DNA of 64,000 nucleotides from Beta vulgaris subsp. vulgaris (GCF_026745355.1 NC_079208.1:25963805-26027804); one strand, 5' to 3'. Positions 46,201-56,583 are shown, numbered from the stretch's first letter. Program-made: numbers and translations. The notes: a model not told the origin generated them from the sequence alone.

Positions 46201-48240
46201 CAGAGAGGTTACTTCTGAAACATTCATACTTCAGACTCGCTATGCAGCAGCCTAAGCGGATAGCCTGATAAGCAGACTACTATAAAATAGAACCTCACTC
46301 TTAATGCACTCAGCCGGAGAAAATTTTCATTGGCTAGCTTCAGCATCCTAAATTACATTACTTTGTAATCCTAATGCCTTCTTTTGACAATGCAAATCCT
46401 AAAGTTTCCTTCTATGGCTTCGGGCTTTCAGTAAGCAACTTTATCCTCTTCACACTTTTAGAACTAACTCAAAAACATTGAGCAACTGAAATGATTTCTT
46501 CACATCAATTACATTAATTATGCTATCACAATTGTAACAGGCTTATGCCCTACTCCTCAAAGTAGAAATCACTTCTAAGGCAAAAGAATAGCACAGAGTG
46601 CTTATCAACAAATATTGAAGAGGAAGCAGCCCGCAGTGTTCCATATTTGAGTGAAAAGTATCTGTAAGCATCACTGTATGACTAACTTATTCTTCTATAA
46701 CCTAATGTCAACAAGATATACGCATGCTTGAAAATTTTGCCAGCTCTTGCCAGCCAGATAGTCTAAACTTTGCATTTCTAACTTTCTCCATTTGACCATC
46801 ATACAATCATATTACCTCCAGCAGATAATACACTTATAGCTCCCTAATCACCAAGCCATGTGACAGTGACACAGAGCGAGACAGACCCTTTTAAGTCCCA
46901 TTTAGAAACTATAACCCAAAAAACAAGGAGAAATGGAGGGGGAAAAAAGATATGTCAAGAACATTTAACTTTATGAGTTATGACACAATCTGAACATCAG
47001 ATTAAACAGAACAAACAGCAAGTAGCTATTGACTGATTGACATGAAGAGTGATCAAAAACATAGAAAGACATAGGAGAGAAGTACTATATTTAATCAGAG
47101 AGCCCAAAACTTTTAGTTATGTCCATGTTCAATAAATCCAAAACAAAAGCACACCCCCAATTAATATATGTATATCCTTATAATCTAAGTCTTATGTTAT
47201 ACAAAAATGAATCCAGCAACATAAAAACATAGCAATGAGCACAAGTCTTTGACATAAATGAAAAAATATAAAGTGTGCTATTCTCAAAATCAAGTCCACT
47301 ACAATGGAAAACATTCATAACACAGATCTTTGAATGCACCTCCAACACAAAAGTTAGATGTTAAAACAGGAAGGAGGGGCCAATTACCTCATTACTCGAA
47401 GAGCACTCAAATGTTTGAGCTTTCTGCAAACTCATATTATCAGTGGCAGCAGCTACATAAAATCTAGGTATAAACCTGTCCTTCTTGAGCACCAACAAGA
47501 GATTAATCATCTCAGCTGTGTGACCACCTACCAGCATGATAACAGATACAAAGAATTATAGTTCTATTTGGAAAAAAAAATATACGGATTAATCACTAAA
47601 AACTCCAACAAGATAACGGTTATTAGCCTAGGTTCGAAGAACATAACTCTTGCCACTTCGACATATCAACAGATCAAGCCAATCAACCCCCTTTTTCCAT
47701 GATCTCCTATCTTTTGCCCGAATTCAGCTAGGCTGGGTCATAGATTCCTATAGAGCTTCAAATTAATTCTACTTAATAATGAAAAAGCAAAACGGCATTC
47801 TCCAAACTCTCCCAAAACCCAAACATATTACTTAACATGAAATCTATCCAACAAATAAAGGGGCTCGCTTTGACAATTACGAGTAAATAAGTGGGTGACC
47901 CCTTCCCTGTCTATTTTTTCCTATCTTGTCGTATCACATTCTCATGTTGTTCTATGCTATTTCAAAATCTCCATCAGTGTAGGTTCGAAATAATCTTTTG
48001 TTTGGGGTTATTTACAACTAGCCAATTAAGAATCCTCGGATTTAATGCAGTTGAATCACGCAAAGATAGATGAATGAGCTAACCTGAACCAAGAACAATG
48101 AGGGTAATGAGAGGTTTTGCAGCAGTATTTTGGAAGGGTTTACCACATCGATGTAGAACATAAACTAATCGAAGTAGAATCAATGTTAAAACAACTATTA
48201 TGATTCCAGATAATTCCGCCACTGAAATTAACTCTCTCAT
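37262..48240 (-). CDS. ALG14: UDP-N-acetylglucosamine transferase subunit ALG14, five exons, intact
   Basis: Exons on the minus strand: 48240-48084, 47527-47388, 38193-38056, 37969-37910 and 37438-37262. All introns start GT and end AG, and the joined frame gives 223 residues without a stop, close to the family's usual length. ALG14 is the membrane anchor that recruits the catalytic ALG13 to the cytosolic face of the ER and adds the second GlcNAc to dolichol-PP-GlcNAc. Visible signs: an N-terminal hydrophobic segment (residues 12-30, SGIIIVVLTLILLRLVYVL), LIVLGSGGHTAEM (residues 47-59), YRSREVGQSY, the CNGPGTCIPL motif in exon 4, FYVESIARVQRLS and the C-terminal YVGCLM. The first ATG in frame is at 48240; upstream codons in frame lack an ATG. 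Intron 2 is 9194 bp; the others are 555, 86 and 471 bp. Confidence 0.95.
37439..37909 (-). other. ALG14 intron 4
   Basis: Starts GTAAGC and ends TTCTAG. It contains a short direct repeat, TTGCTTAGGAAGTTGCATGT at about 37517 and about 37653. It also has a small palindrome made of CATCTGAAACTT and AAGTATCAGATG. A variant of the same words (ATTCCAAATCCATCTGATAC) occurs in intron 2 at about 38675. Confidence 0.8.
38420..40500. mobile_element. Composite fold-back (long inverted repeat) element in ALG14 intron 2
   Basis: The left arm, AAGGATTTTATTTGTTTTTT followed by ACCA, and the inverse of the right arm (40420-40498) share repeated TTTTACCACC words over several hundred bases. Inside, a second inverted pair occurs: TTCCGCCATTTTTAGTCCCA with GAGCGGTCCCAACTATG (38875-38930) against its inverse at 39900-39960. 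The middle (39540-39790) is a GA-rich tract of GGTGGCTGGGGAGGGG units that gives spurious proline-rich or glycine-rich open frames. No transposase or clear target duplication was seen. Probably one non-autonomous long-TIR element inside another. Confidence 0.5.
38788..39319. repeat. Tandem duplication, 2 x 266 bp
   Basis: The unit starts CTCAACGTGAAGTTACAACA at 38788 and again at 39054, and the two copies are almost identical, which points to a recent event. It contains one left arm of the inner inverted repeat, so that arm is now present twice. Confidence 0.85.
39541..40715. repeat. ALG14 intron 2 segment, part 1, duplicated inverted at 49502-51023
   Basis: Reading it on the minus strand reproduces the distal part of 49502-51023, including GATCATAGTACTTTATC at about 40590 and the GA-rich tract ending at GAGGGAATTTCGTGGG. 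Part 2 of the segment is 45662-46036; the LINE separates them. By eye about 95% of bases agree. Confidence 0.85.
40823..42000 (+). pseudogene. LINE ORF1, DUF4283 and zinc knuckle
   Basis: Starts near MGRKKKTQI (40823) and changes frame at once. 40855-41199 is an open acidic N-terminal part. The DUF4283 RNA-binding domain (GYFLVKFANMEDRNEILFSG, then PLWVRFPNLPLNCW and VVYIEDVHGE) lies at 41354-41800, with a frame break near 41395. The CHRC and GHDC halves of a CCHC knuckle are separated by a TAA at 41801-41803. The protein normally coats LINE RNA; this copy is broken at least three times. Confidence 0.85.
42188..45187 (+). pseudogene. LINE ORF2: endonuclease, reverse transcriptase, zf-RVT
   Basis: The endonuclease starts at MIISTWSVTGLNNP (42188), with stops and a frame change before 42335. 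It continues with GRIWVGWN and the catalytic-region motif CVLGDFNAVL (near 42595). RT begins with a GYNSFFFKK-like block near 43565 (frames mixed). It then has YRRIACCTVIYKIIAKIL, QAGFMPNRSISDNILLATEL, MVKIDLRKAYDSV and, after GDPLSPFLF, FADDLLLF (near 44200). About 16 codons usual between these last two motifs are missing. The C-terminal zinc-binding zf-RVT (CVLCNAAPETQAHLFFQC) ends near 45185. More than six stops or frame breaks make it non-functional. Confidence 0.9.
45662..46036. repeat. ALG14 intron 2 segment, part 2, duplicated inverted at 49502-51023
   Basis: Begins with the right LINE target duplication. It matches the inverse of 49502-49880 up to TATGGACTAAAAATTCAATA, after which the two regions part. 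About seven differences were counted in the first 190 bases. Confidence 0.88.
46037..47387 (-). other. Remainder of ALG14 intron 2 next to exon 2
   Basis: AT-rich without recognisable genes or transposon ends. It probably represents original intron sequence. Confidence 0.6.
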
Positions 48241-48652
48241 GATCGCCAAAAATTTCCGAAACGAAATGAACCCTAGAAAAAAAGAGAAGACAACCAAAAC
48301 CAGACAATTAAGCTGAGTTATCAACGATTTTTCTATCAAATTTCGTAAGAAAAATCCAAACTTGAAACGAAAAGTAATAAACCAAAATAAGATGGGGAAG
48401 AAGATATCTTGGATTTAAGGTCACTGTGCCGATGAAGTCTTCTGCATTTCAATTGGAGACTAATTAATGAAAAACTTGATAGTTGAAGTTAGTTTTGTTG
48501 CGTTTTTCAGAATGGTAAATAATGAAACTCAACATTTGGTTCTTTATTTTCACAAAGAAAATGAAAAGAGAAAAGTTTGGGATTACAGATTTGCAGGTTG
48601 GGAAATAAAGAGAAATTAATTAGCACATGATGACATGAACTTATACAATATA
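48241..48652 (-). promoter_or_regulatory. ALG14 5' region
   Basis: 412 bp between the start codon and a Stowaway MITE. No clear TATA box. On the minus strand a CT-rich stretch (CTTCTTCCCCATC, about 48388-48400) could mark the transcription start of a TATA-less housekeeping promoter. Confidence 0.4.
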
Positions 48653-48911
48653 CTTCCTCCGTTTAGAAATAGTTGCACCGTTTCTACTTTTCACGCATGC
48701 CGATGTATGATTTCAACCATTAATATCTTTAATTATCAATAAGTAAAAATTATAAAAAGTTGATATTAAAAAAATTTACATCGAGACAAATCTAACAAGA
48801 TCCCACATGACTATGTTTTTCCTAAAATATAAATCACCAAAGACAATCTAAGTGTAAGATGTGAATAGTGCACAAAATAGAAATGGTGCAACTATTTCTA
48901 AACGGAGGAAG
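48653..48911. mobile_element. Stowaway-type (Tc1/mariner) MITE, 259 bp
   Basis: Starts CTTCCTCCGTTTAGAAATAG and ends in the inverse CTATTTCTAAACGGAGGAAG. It is flanked by TA (48651-48652 and 48912-48913). Terminal repeats of at least 35 bp and the CTCCCTCCGT-like end are diagnostic. It ends 412 bp before the ALG14 start codon. Confidence 0.9.
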
Positions 48912-49222
48912 TATCACTTTAGCACTGTCCTCGTAAAAAATTGAAGAATACCTCGCAACTTTCTCAAGAATCCCAATCAATGACTTTGAATTGAATTAGG
49001 GTCGGTTCTCTTCGACACAAAACAGCTGAATTAAACTGAATTGAATTAAATTAAATGTAATAAATATATAAATAATATTTAAACAATAATAATATGAATA
49101 TTAATTAATAATCATAATGATAAGGAATAATAATGAATACTAATAATAGTATTTTGGATATTTTAAAATAATATTTATGAATAAATACATTAATAATCAT
49201 TATTTTATATGATATATAAGCC

Positions 49223-51051
49223 AAGGGGGGAGCAATGGTGTCCCCCTTTGAATTTACATATTCACCCCTCCACAATGTAAAACCATTGCACACATAAACT
49301 TACCAAAAAGAATTTCATTCAAATCTCTATAAAATCCAATCAACTCATATAATTGTTAATCACATAAACTTGCCAATAAAAAAATTCAATCAAATTAAAT
49401 TTAGATCCAATCAATTAAAAGAAATCGTAATCGAAACTTACCAAAAATTAATATCGCAGACAATAAAAACATATGACATTCTCATTACAAAGACAGCTCA
49501 TTGAATTTTTAGTCCACAGGGATTTTGATTTCTTTCATCTTTCTTCAGTATCATATTGTGTAAGACTTATGTATTGGAGATTCATGAGTTCTTGGGTTAC
49601 TATGTAGATCTTTTGGTGACGAATGTATCTATCAATCTGATTGCTTTGCTATGTTCTGAGGTGCTCTGTTGGAAGATATATTTGTTATTTGGATCTGGTG
49701 GAAGAAGTTATGTGATGTGGACAATGTGAATGGGCTTTTCTCTTTACGAGTATAGCTTTGTCATCTGAACTGTGTGCATATATTGCAACACATTATCATC
49801 TTATCTTTCTTGGTAGACTAGATGATTGGGTGTGGCTTTTAGAGCCTACTTGAGATGTAGTCCAACTGACCAGACACTTTTATCAAATTATGAATGCTTT
49901 CTTACCCTTCTACATGATTATGGATTGTTGTTTTAAATAGAAGGCATGAGATACAGTTAGACACAAAGACTCTAATTCGATAAAGTACTATGATCACTCA
50001 TATGAAGATTATCTTTTTATAATGAAACAACTTTCAAATATAAGCAAAATATTACAAAATACAACACTTAGATTTGTAAGGATTTTCTCCTTATTTTAAG
50101 GTTATTTTTGTTTTTACCACCTTTTCTTTTACTCAATTTGTGCCTTACCACCTTTTGTTTTGTTCTTTGAATTTTACCACCTTACATAACCTTATTCACT
50201 AAAAACGCAACCTTGACTCGGTCTTAGGTTTAATGTTCGGCCAAGTGCGGCTACATGATGGAATTTCTCCCCCTTTTCAACCCTCTTTCTCCCTGATTAG
50301 AGTTTATAAAGTATAAATTCATCTCTTCTTCCACTAAACTCACCTCAAAACTGATTAAAATTCTTTCATACAAAGTCCAATTAATTTAAATTGAGGAAAA
50401 TTGTGGATTCATGAAAGTGTTTTACTTATGCATTGTGAACAAAAGTTTATTGGTTTAATTTACGATTTATTTTTACTGGTTTAATTTGTTATTTTAGGGA
50501 TATATTGCAGCAAATTCTATGTTACTTAACTCCTTAATTGCTATAGTTGACACTCCTTTCCACTTTGGAAAAAATGACAGTAATAGTCTCAACTATGGGC
50601 ATTCCGCCATTTGGAGTCTCAACTAAAGATTAGTTGTGAGCGGTCCCAACTATGTCTATGTATCACTGTTGCCAAAAATGGTCCCAAATGACTTTTTACC
50701 TGTTTAACCAGTTAAATTTTTTAAAATTTCTTAAGTTAGTTTCCCTCTTCCTTTTTCTCTCTCCTATTTCCTCCCTCCCTTGCTACACCTCCCCCTCCCA
50801 CCCCCCTCCCCACCCAACCCCAAAATCCCATCCCTCTCTCACACCCCCACCCTCGAAATCCCACCCCCTCCCCAGCTACCCCCAAAATCCTATCCTCTCT
50901 CCTCTCCCCTTCCCACCCCTCCCCAGCCACCCTCGAAATCCCCTCACCCTCAACTCCCCTCTCCTGAGCCACCCTCGAAATCCCCTCACCCTCCCTTTCC
51001 CATGCCACCCACGAAATTCCCTCATTTGGTAGACACCATTGCTCCCCCCTT
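49223..51051. mobile_element. TIR-bounded element carrying an inverted copy of ALG14 intron 2 sequence
   Basis: Perfect 20-bp terminal inverted repeats AAGGGGGGAGCAATGGTGTC (49223-49242 and inverse at 51032-51051). Between them are 260 bp of AT-rich sequence, then 1.52 kb (49502-51023) that copies ALG14 intron 2 in reverse orientation, then about 8 bp before the right repeat. No transposase. The flanks are AT-rich and no target duplication could be fixed, so the superfamily is open. It is about 1 kb upstream of the ALG14 start codon. Confidence 0.7.
49502..51023. repeat. Inverted copy of ALG14 intron 2 segment, lacking the LINE
   Basis: Matches the inverse of 46036-45662 and then 40715-39541. 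The join at about 49875 (TCCAACTGACCAGACACTTT) is the uninterrupted LINE target. It includes one arm of the intron's fold-back element and its CCACCCTCGAAATCCC tract. Confidence 0.88.
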
Positions 51052-51438
51052 CCCTTATATAATAGAGATTATAGTTGTTAGCTATTGTTATTATTGTGAT
51101 AGTTGTTGTCGGTTTGTGGTGCTTCTTGTATTGAGCTGTTTAATAAGTCATTATTAGAGGTGAGTTGGAGGCTTGTTCCAACCCCAATTAGGACTTTAAT
51201 TTGCATATAGGATTACATCTACTAGTAAGAATATAGGGCTGTATTATGAGATCAATCATCAAAATAAAATCTTCACATAATTCAGCCAAAGTTACGTACG
51301 TTATTCTTGGTTTGTCTAGAAATCATGCACCTGGTTTGTCCGACTATTGTGAAAGCATTAGCTTGCTTTGTGGTTTGTCTGATCTCAAACAAGTCAAGAT
51401 CCTCTATATCTTGGTTTGTCGAGTATAGAGTTAAATTA
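51052..51438. other. Unclassified intergenic DNA
   Basis: No gene or repeat recognised apart from three scattered TTGGTTTGTC words between 51308 and 51420. Confidence 0.5.
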
Positions 51439-51904
51439 AGGTAAAATTGGTAATAAACACATATTATCTACCCTTTTTGAAAATATATAACCACCTAATA
51501 TGTTTTTTTTTAATGTAACCACTTTATAAGTGCAAAATTTTTATAAATAACCACATACTAGTAGTATCACCCTTTGACCACCTTGTTCGACCACCCACCA
51601 CCACCACCAGCACCCTTCGAAAACCTACCCTGACCGCAACCCACCACCACCTCCCTTCCAAAACCCACCCCATTGCTTGATTTGATGGCTCGATTTCGAA
51701 GGTTGTGGTCGAAGGTGGTGTGGTCAATGGGGGTGCATTCTGAAGGTGGGTGGTTGAAGGGGCGGTCAGAGGGTGTATGATCGTTAATAGGTGATGATTT
51801 AAAAATTTTGCACTTATAAAATGGTTAAATTTTTTTAAAAAAAATAATTAGGGGATTATTTCCAAAAAGTGGTATATAATAGGTGGTTATTACTAATTTT
51901 GCCT
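51439..51904. mobile_element. Fold-back MITE, about 466 bp
   Basis: AGGTAAAATTGGTAATAA at the left is inverted at the right (TTACTAATTTTGCCT). Inverted similarity extends over more than 60 bp on each side (AACCACCTAAT and TGCAAAATTTTTA words). The centre has CCACCACC and GGTGGGTGG stretches that also pair. Flanks TAAATTA (51432-51438 and 51905-51911) may be the target duplication. Superfamily not assigned. Confidence 0.65.
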
Positions 51905-51989
51905 TAAATTATACGTTCTTATTACTACAAAACCACTCAATACAAGCATTAAACTCACACACAAACATACAAACCTCCTTCGAGTGTCG

Positions 51990-52115
51990 ATGGAGTACGT
52001 GTTTGAGGGATTTCGATCATCAAGAAGCATGCTGTTTTGTGGGTACGTTAATCAAGCAATGAAGTCACGCATCAAAGTGTTCTTAATTAGTCCGTTCAAG
52101 ATTTCATTATTGTAA
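51990..52115 (+). CDS. Small open frame of 41 codons, unknown
   Basis: Starts MEYVFEGFRSSRSMLFCGYV and ends with FKISLL, with a leader-like AC-rich stretch before the ATG. It ends 20 bp before a PIF MITE. No family recognised. It could be a chance frame or the first exon of an unannotated transcript. Confidence 0.15.
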   Translation: MEYVFEGFRSSRSMLFCGYVNQAMKSRIKVFLISPFKISLL

Positions 52116-52135
52116 ACCTTTTCAAACTACTATTA

Positions 52136-52839
52136 GAGCAATGCCAATCGTGATCAAACCCATCACCAAGATCTGAAATTTTGGATTGAACAAAAAAAAC
52201 TTGGATCCCATTGGTGACATAAATGTCTTCACCAAATGACAAAATATGTCATTGTTCACATGGTGAACAAACTCATCACGGTGCATTGAAGAAAAAGAGG
52301 TTAGAATGACACACAGCCAGTGGCAAGCTGCCACATGGCTGCTGCAGTGTATTTTTGGGAAATTTCGGAATTTTTCAGAAAATCCCTATTTCAAAAAAAA
52401 ATGTCAAAATTCATATTTTTTCCCCTCTATAAAATAATACCCATATTGATATATTTCCCAACAAAAAAAAACACTTCTCCTCCTCACCTTTCTCTCTCTA
52501 GAAATATTTATACATCATTTTTCTCTATAATGTTTTACCTTCTCCTCCTCACCTAAAAAGAGGAAAAAATTGTGTAAATTAATTATTATAATTTTAAGTA
52601 ATCATAAGATGATTCATTTTTATTTTTAATATGTAAATTATATTATTAATTGAAGTAGGAAAGAGAAATAGGAGAGAGAAAGTTGAGGTGGGTTAGTAAA
52701 AAGTATGAGAGATAAAGTGGAGTTTGATGGTTTTTTTGTTCATGAATGGAGTGGATGTGATACATTTGTTCATGAAATGAACAAAACATGAATAAGTAGG
52801 GAAATTTGGTGATCAAACTCATCACCATTGGCATTGCTC
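52136..52839. mobile_element. PIF/Harbinger-type (Tourist-like) MITE, 704 bp
   Basis: GAGCAATGCCAATCGTGAT at the left and its inverse ATCACCATTGGCATTGCTC at the right are flanked by the 3-bp target duplication TTA (52133-52135 and 52840-52842). Inner ends also pair (GATCAAAC, TCATCACC). No transposase. Confidence 0.88.
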
Positions 52840-52842
52840 TTA

Positions 52843-54289
52843 GGATGCGTTAGTTAGTTAGTTCAAACTATCGGTGGAGGCCTATGCCATGGTCCCCATT
52901 GAAACTAGTGCTGCAACTGCAAGTGCTGCAGCAACTAACATAAACACAAAGTGCCAGCAAGCAACTACAACTTAGATTGCTACAGGTAGTGTATTTCTTA
53001 TACAAACTAAGGAACCTCAATCAAATAAATGCACTTGCCTGGTAAAAAAGTATCATCTACATATCATAATTGACTCTAGTATTATATATATATTAAATAA
53101 GTATATATATCCTTAGGGTTGGTCCGAATAATATAAAGGCCCGTGCTCAAAGTTGAAAATGAGGCCCTTATAAAATAATTCAAAAGAATACAATGGTCTC
53201 AAAAATATTTATAATATAATTACCAACACCAGGATTATCATTTCCATTTTTCAAAAGCACGTACAATGGCCGAATCAAATTTTCTAGCTAGAGAAGGCAT
53301 AATTGACATAAAATTTCACGCAATCATTAAACAACACAATAAATATTAATTGCAAAGAAAGAAACCTGCACCTCAATTATTCTTTGTAATTGTTTTAAAT
53401 TGTCAAAATCAGTCCTCCAACACCAAAATCTGCATAAACCAAATAAAAATCAGTAAATTAAACTAAGTAATAAAATCAGAAAAATAATCTCAGAAATTAA
53501 AATCATTAAATTAAACTAAAAATCGGCATAAAATAATTTAAATTGGTACTGGAAAATCCACCAAAACAAAAATTAAAACAAGCCTTAAAAAAGCGTAATA
53601 TCGCCCATGGAGGAGACAGAAAATAGACGAGAGTAACAGCGGCAATGTCACCGGGCGTCGAGGTAGGAGAAAGAAAATTAGTGCGTCAGCGTGAAAGAAC
53701 AGACAACAGAGAATCAGTTAATTCCGAAAGATTATGTAATCTTCTTTTCTCACAAATCAATCTGATTGAGGGAAAAACTTATGAATCAAATAAGCCGAAT
53801 CAAACCATGATTTAGTGAGGGACAATAATTCAATTTTAAAGATTATGTGTATTCCCAAATATCAAAATGTAATCTTTTCAGGAATTAAAATACAAATTGA
53901 CTGGGAAATTAAAATTCATCCAATACCGTGTGGTTATGTGAACTTTACAAAAAGAAACTTTAATAAAAATTCGCTTAAGCAAAAGCCCTATAATTCCAAA
54001 AAAGAAAATTTATAGACCTTACCTATCTACTACTGAACATCAAAAATCCAACTTTTGAAGATCTTTCTTCCTTTCCCTTCAACTGTTGTCGTCGAAATTT
54101 TGCTAAAAAAATGGGATTTTAAATTCTTTCGTTTGACTCAAAAAATGTGGTGGCGGTGTTGTTTGTGGTGTGGGAGAGAATGGTGTGGGGGTTAACACCG
54201 GTGGGCATGAGGTTTGATCTTGAAGGGTTTATGACGAGCTTAATTATGTTTCATCATTTCCAATTGCCTTTTCTTTTAGTTATCAATTA
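52843..54289. other. AT-rich DNA, possibly interior of a Helitron
   Basis: No gene recognised. GGTTGGTCCGAATAATATAA near 53117 is followed by GGCCC words of the kind seen at hAT pseudogene ends, but nothing longer can be assigned. If 54896 is a Helitron terminus, part of this stretch would belong to it; no convincing TC-type 5' end was located. Confidence 0.3.
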
Positions 54290-54517
54290 CTACATCCGGT
54301 CTTTATTACTTTACCCGTATTTCTATTTTGGATGTCCCTTATTAGTTTACCCATTTCTTTTATTTCTATTTTTGAAATGGGACCACTAAATTTCCATGAC
54401 ATAAACATTCAACTTTAATATAAATTAATCTTCTCTCTTTCTTTCTATGTCCAACAATATTATTTTCCTAAAACTTTGTGCAAAAGTAACGGGTAAACTA
54501 ATAATGACCGGAGGGAG
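54290..54517. mobile_element. Stowaway-type MITE, 228 bp
   Basis: Starts CTACATCCGGTCTTTATTA and ends with the inverse TAATAATGACCGGAGGGAG, flanked by TA (54288-54289 and 54518-54519). GGGTAAACTAATAA-like words pair further in. Confidence 0.85.
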
Positions 54518-54869
54518 TAGTAAGGAACTTTCACAAAAGCCAAGAAATCACCTTGAATGAATATTTAAAAAACAATATCATTAATCTTTACTAAAAGATG
54601 AAGAAATAAGGACTTTCATCTTCAACAATTTTAATGTATTCCCAACCAATGAAAATTCAATAATAAGAGGGTTGGCAACTCTTAGGGTCACTCAATCAAT
54701 CCCCTCTGTTATATATTCTTAGCTAGCTAATCTTCAGCTTAAGCTCACCCACTTCGATTAATTATTTAATAAATCATCAAAAATCAAACAGAACGTAAAT
54801 TGGGATAGATGAAAGTAGGGGAGAAAGTAAATGTAATTATGCAATCAATTTAATTTTGATGATTATTTC

Positions 54870-54896
54870 GCACGCATAGCGTGCATATAAAGCTAG
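54870..54896 (+). mobile_element. Candidate Helitron 3' terminus
   Basis: A perfect 6-bp stem hairpin GCACGC-ATA-GCGTGC is followed after eight bases by CTAG, with T as the next base (54897). This is the canonical plant Helitron 3' end: a hairpin about ten bases before CTRR, inserted before T. The 5' end was not found, so the element's length and content are unknown. Confidence 0.55.
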
Positions 54897-55449
54897 TTAG
54901 GCTTGAGCCTTGATTGAAATGTACTTGAACTGTCTTGAGCGTTGAAAGTTTTCATTGGAGATTTTTTATTGGGAAGTTGATATAGGCAAAGTCAAATATC
55001 GCCAGAAACCATGTAATTTTCAAAGAGTACTTCAAGAAAAGGAGAGCTTGGATTACAAAATTTAAAAAATTAATTTTATGACTCAAATGAATGTGTAGGT
55101 GGGAAAAGGTTTTGACGAGGCTAGGTTCAAACTCGAGTCTAAGTCGGGATCTAGTAATAGATTATGCTCCTAAATTCTTAAAAATCAAATCTTTAGACCA
55201 CGACTAATTTGTTTTATTGAAGCGATCGGACCTAGAGATGATGTTTCCTATGTATCCTTTTGGAATCAAGCCATTTGTAGTTCCCGATCTGATTTTTTTT
55301 GTACCCTAATTTTTTCCTAGGCCTTCCTTTCAAGGTTTCAACTTAGTGGGCTTGGAGATACTTTGAAAAAGGAGTTAGGATTGATGAAAAGGTTTAAGGC
55401 TTAAGGCTTAAGGCTTAGATGAAGATTTAGTTGGTCTGGATAAGGTTCT
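54897..55449. other. Unclassified intergenic DNA
   Basis: Contains a short AAGGCTT tandem (55400-55420) and nothing else recognisable. Confidence 0.5.
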
Positions 55450-56560
55450 TGTAATAACTCGAAAGTTTAAACTTGCTTAAATTAAATAATAATAATTAGT
55501 GGCTAAATTTTTCCTTTACCCATAAGTAATGATAATTAGTTCGTTATATATATATATATATATATGGCAAGAGTTGTAAATAATAACAAATTATGTTAGC
55601 TTAAAGAATAACATCAGTTAAAGTAAGAAAACAAAATAAATAACAAATTAATTACTACACAAAATAGTTGGTAGTTAAAATAAAAAGGAAAAGAAAAAGA
55701 GAAAAGAAAAGAAAAAAAAGAAAAAGGAAAACTTAAACTCAGAAATACGGCTTCAAGAATTTCAACCCATCTCCATTTTTTTTCTCTTCACAAACGACCC
55801 AACAATGGAATTTTAATTCAACCCATGATTATTTTACATAAACAAACTCTACTTGAATTAAAAATCCATACCCAAAACAAACTCTCACAAAATTCATATT
55901 TTTTCATCAAATCAACCCACCTAATTGACAAGAATTAAACCTCAACAATGGCTATAAATAGTCATAGTTGCTCCACCATTCATCACACACTCACCACTCT
56001 GCTTTCCACCATCTTCATCTTACTAGAATTCCCTAACCCTCGCCGGAAACCTCCACTCAAGAACCACCCTCAAACTCTCTGTTTTTCGCACTCTCTCCCA
56101 TCCCTATGTTTTCGTTTAGCCATCGCAGCACCACCGGAGCACCACCGTCGGTAGCTGCCACCTCCCCAAGCAGTGGACCTCCTGTGCGCCACCCACAGCA
56201 CAACCAACCCTTCTCCGTCGCCCGCATTCCTCTCTCCTCTGGCCCAACTCTTTCTTCCCTCTTTCGTTGTTCTCTCTTTGCCTGACTGCCACTGTTCGCA
56301 CCGCCAACCCTTCTCCGTCGCCCGCATTCCTCTCTCCTCTGGCCCAACTCTTTCTTCCCTCTTTCGTTGTTCTATCTTGCCTGACTGCCACTGTTCGCAC
56401 CGCCCCAGCACCACCGCACCCCGCGCCTCCCGATGCCGCCACATTCTGCCTTGCCTCGCTGTCATTTGCCGGAGTTTCGACCTCCTTCGTGGCAGCCCTC
56501 TCTGCCGTGCTTCACTAGTTGAAGCAGAGGTATGTTAAAACATATCTCTCCCCTTTATAT
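55450..56560 (+). repeat. LTR-like or promoter-like fragment with TATA box
   Basis: Starts TGTAATAACTCGAAAG, like the 5' end of many plant Ty3/gypsy LTRs. It contains a (TA)n run at 55545-55566, a TATA box (CTATAAATAG, 55952-55961) and a CT-rich leader with a tandem duplication. It ends without an LTR 3' end where the Tat/Retand coding remnant begins (about 56570-56585). The open frames here are low-complexity and do not look like protein. A truncated LTR is favoured; a stray host promoter is possible. Confidence 0.4.
56204..56403. repeat. Tandem duplication, 2 x 100 bp
   Basis: The unit begins CCAACCCTTCTCCGTCGCCC and contains CTCTGGCCCAACTCTTTC. Copies at 56204 and 56304 differ at one or two places only, so the duplication is young. 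Confidence 0.9.
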
Positions 56561-56583
56561 GCCTAGATAAATTTTGTTGGGCT

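Larger units (their letters stand above)
38194..47387 (-). other. ALG14 intron 2, expanded by transposons
   Basis: 9194 bp with GTAATT at its 5' end and TACAG at its 3' end. It holds an L1 LINE (40716-45661), a composite fold-back element (about 38420-40500), a 266-bp tandem duplication, and a remainder at 45677-47387 without recognisable genes. Splice sites and exons on both sides are unchanged, so it may still be removed normally. Confidence 0.85.

Noticed and set aside
48241..48339. Upstream extension of the ALG14 first exon to a TTG codon
   Set aside because: No ATG is in that extension, and the ATG at 48240 gives the expected short N-terminus before the membrane segment.
56057..56538. 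Several overlapping frames of 80-131 codons with repeated peptide
   Set aside because: The repetition comes from the 100-bp DNA tandem duplication. All frames are low-complexity and lie in an LTR-like leader.
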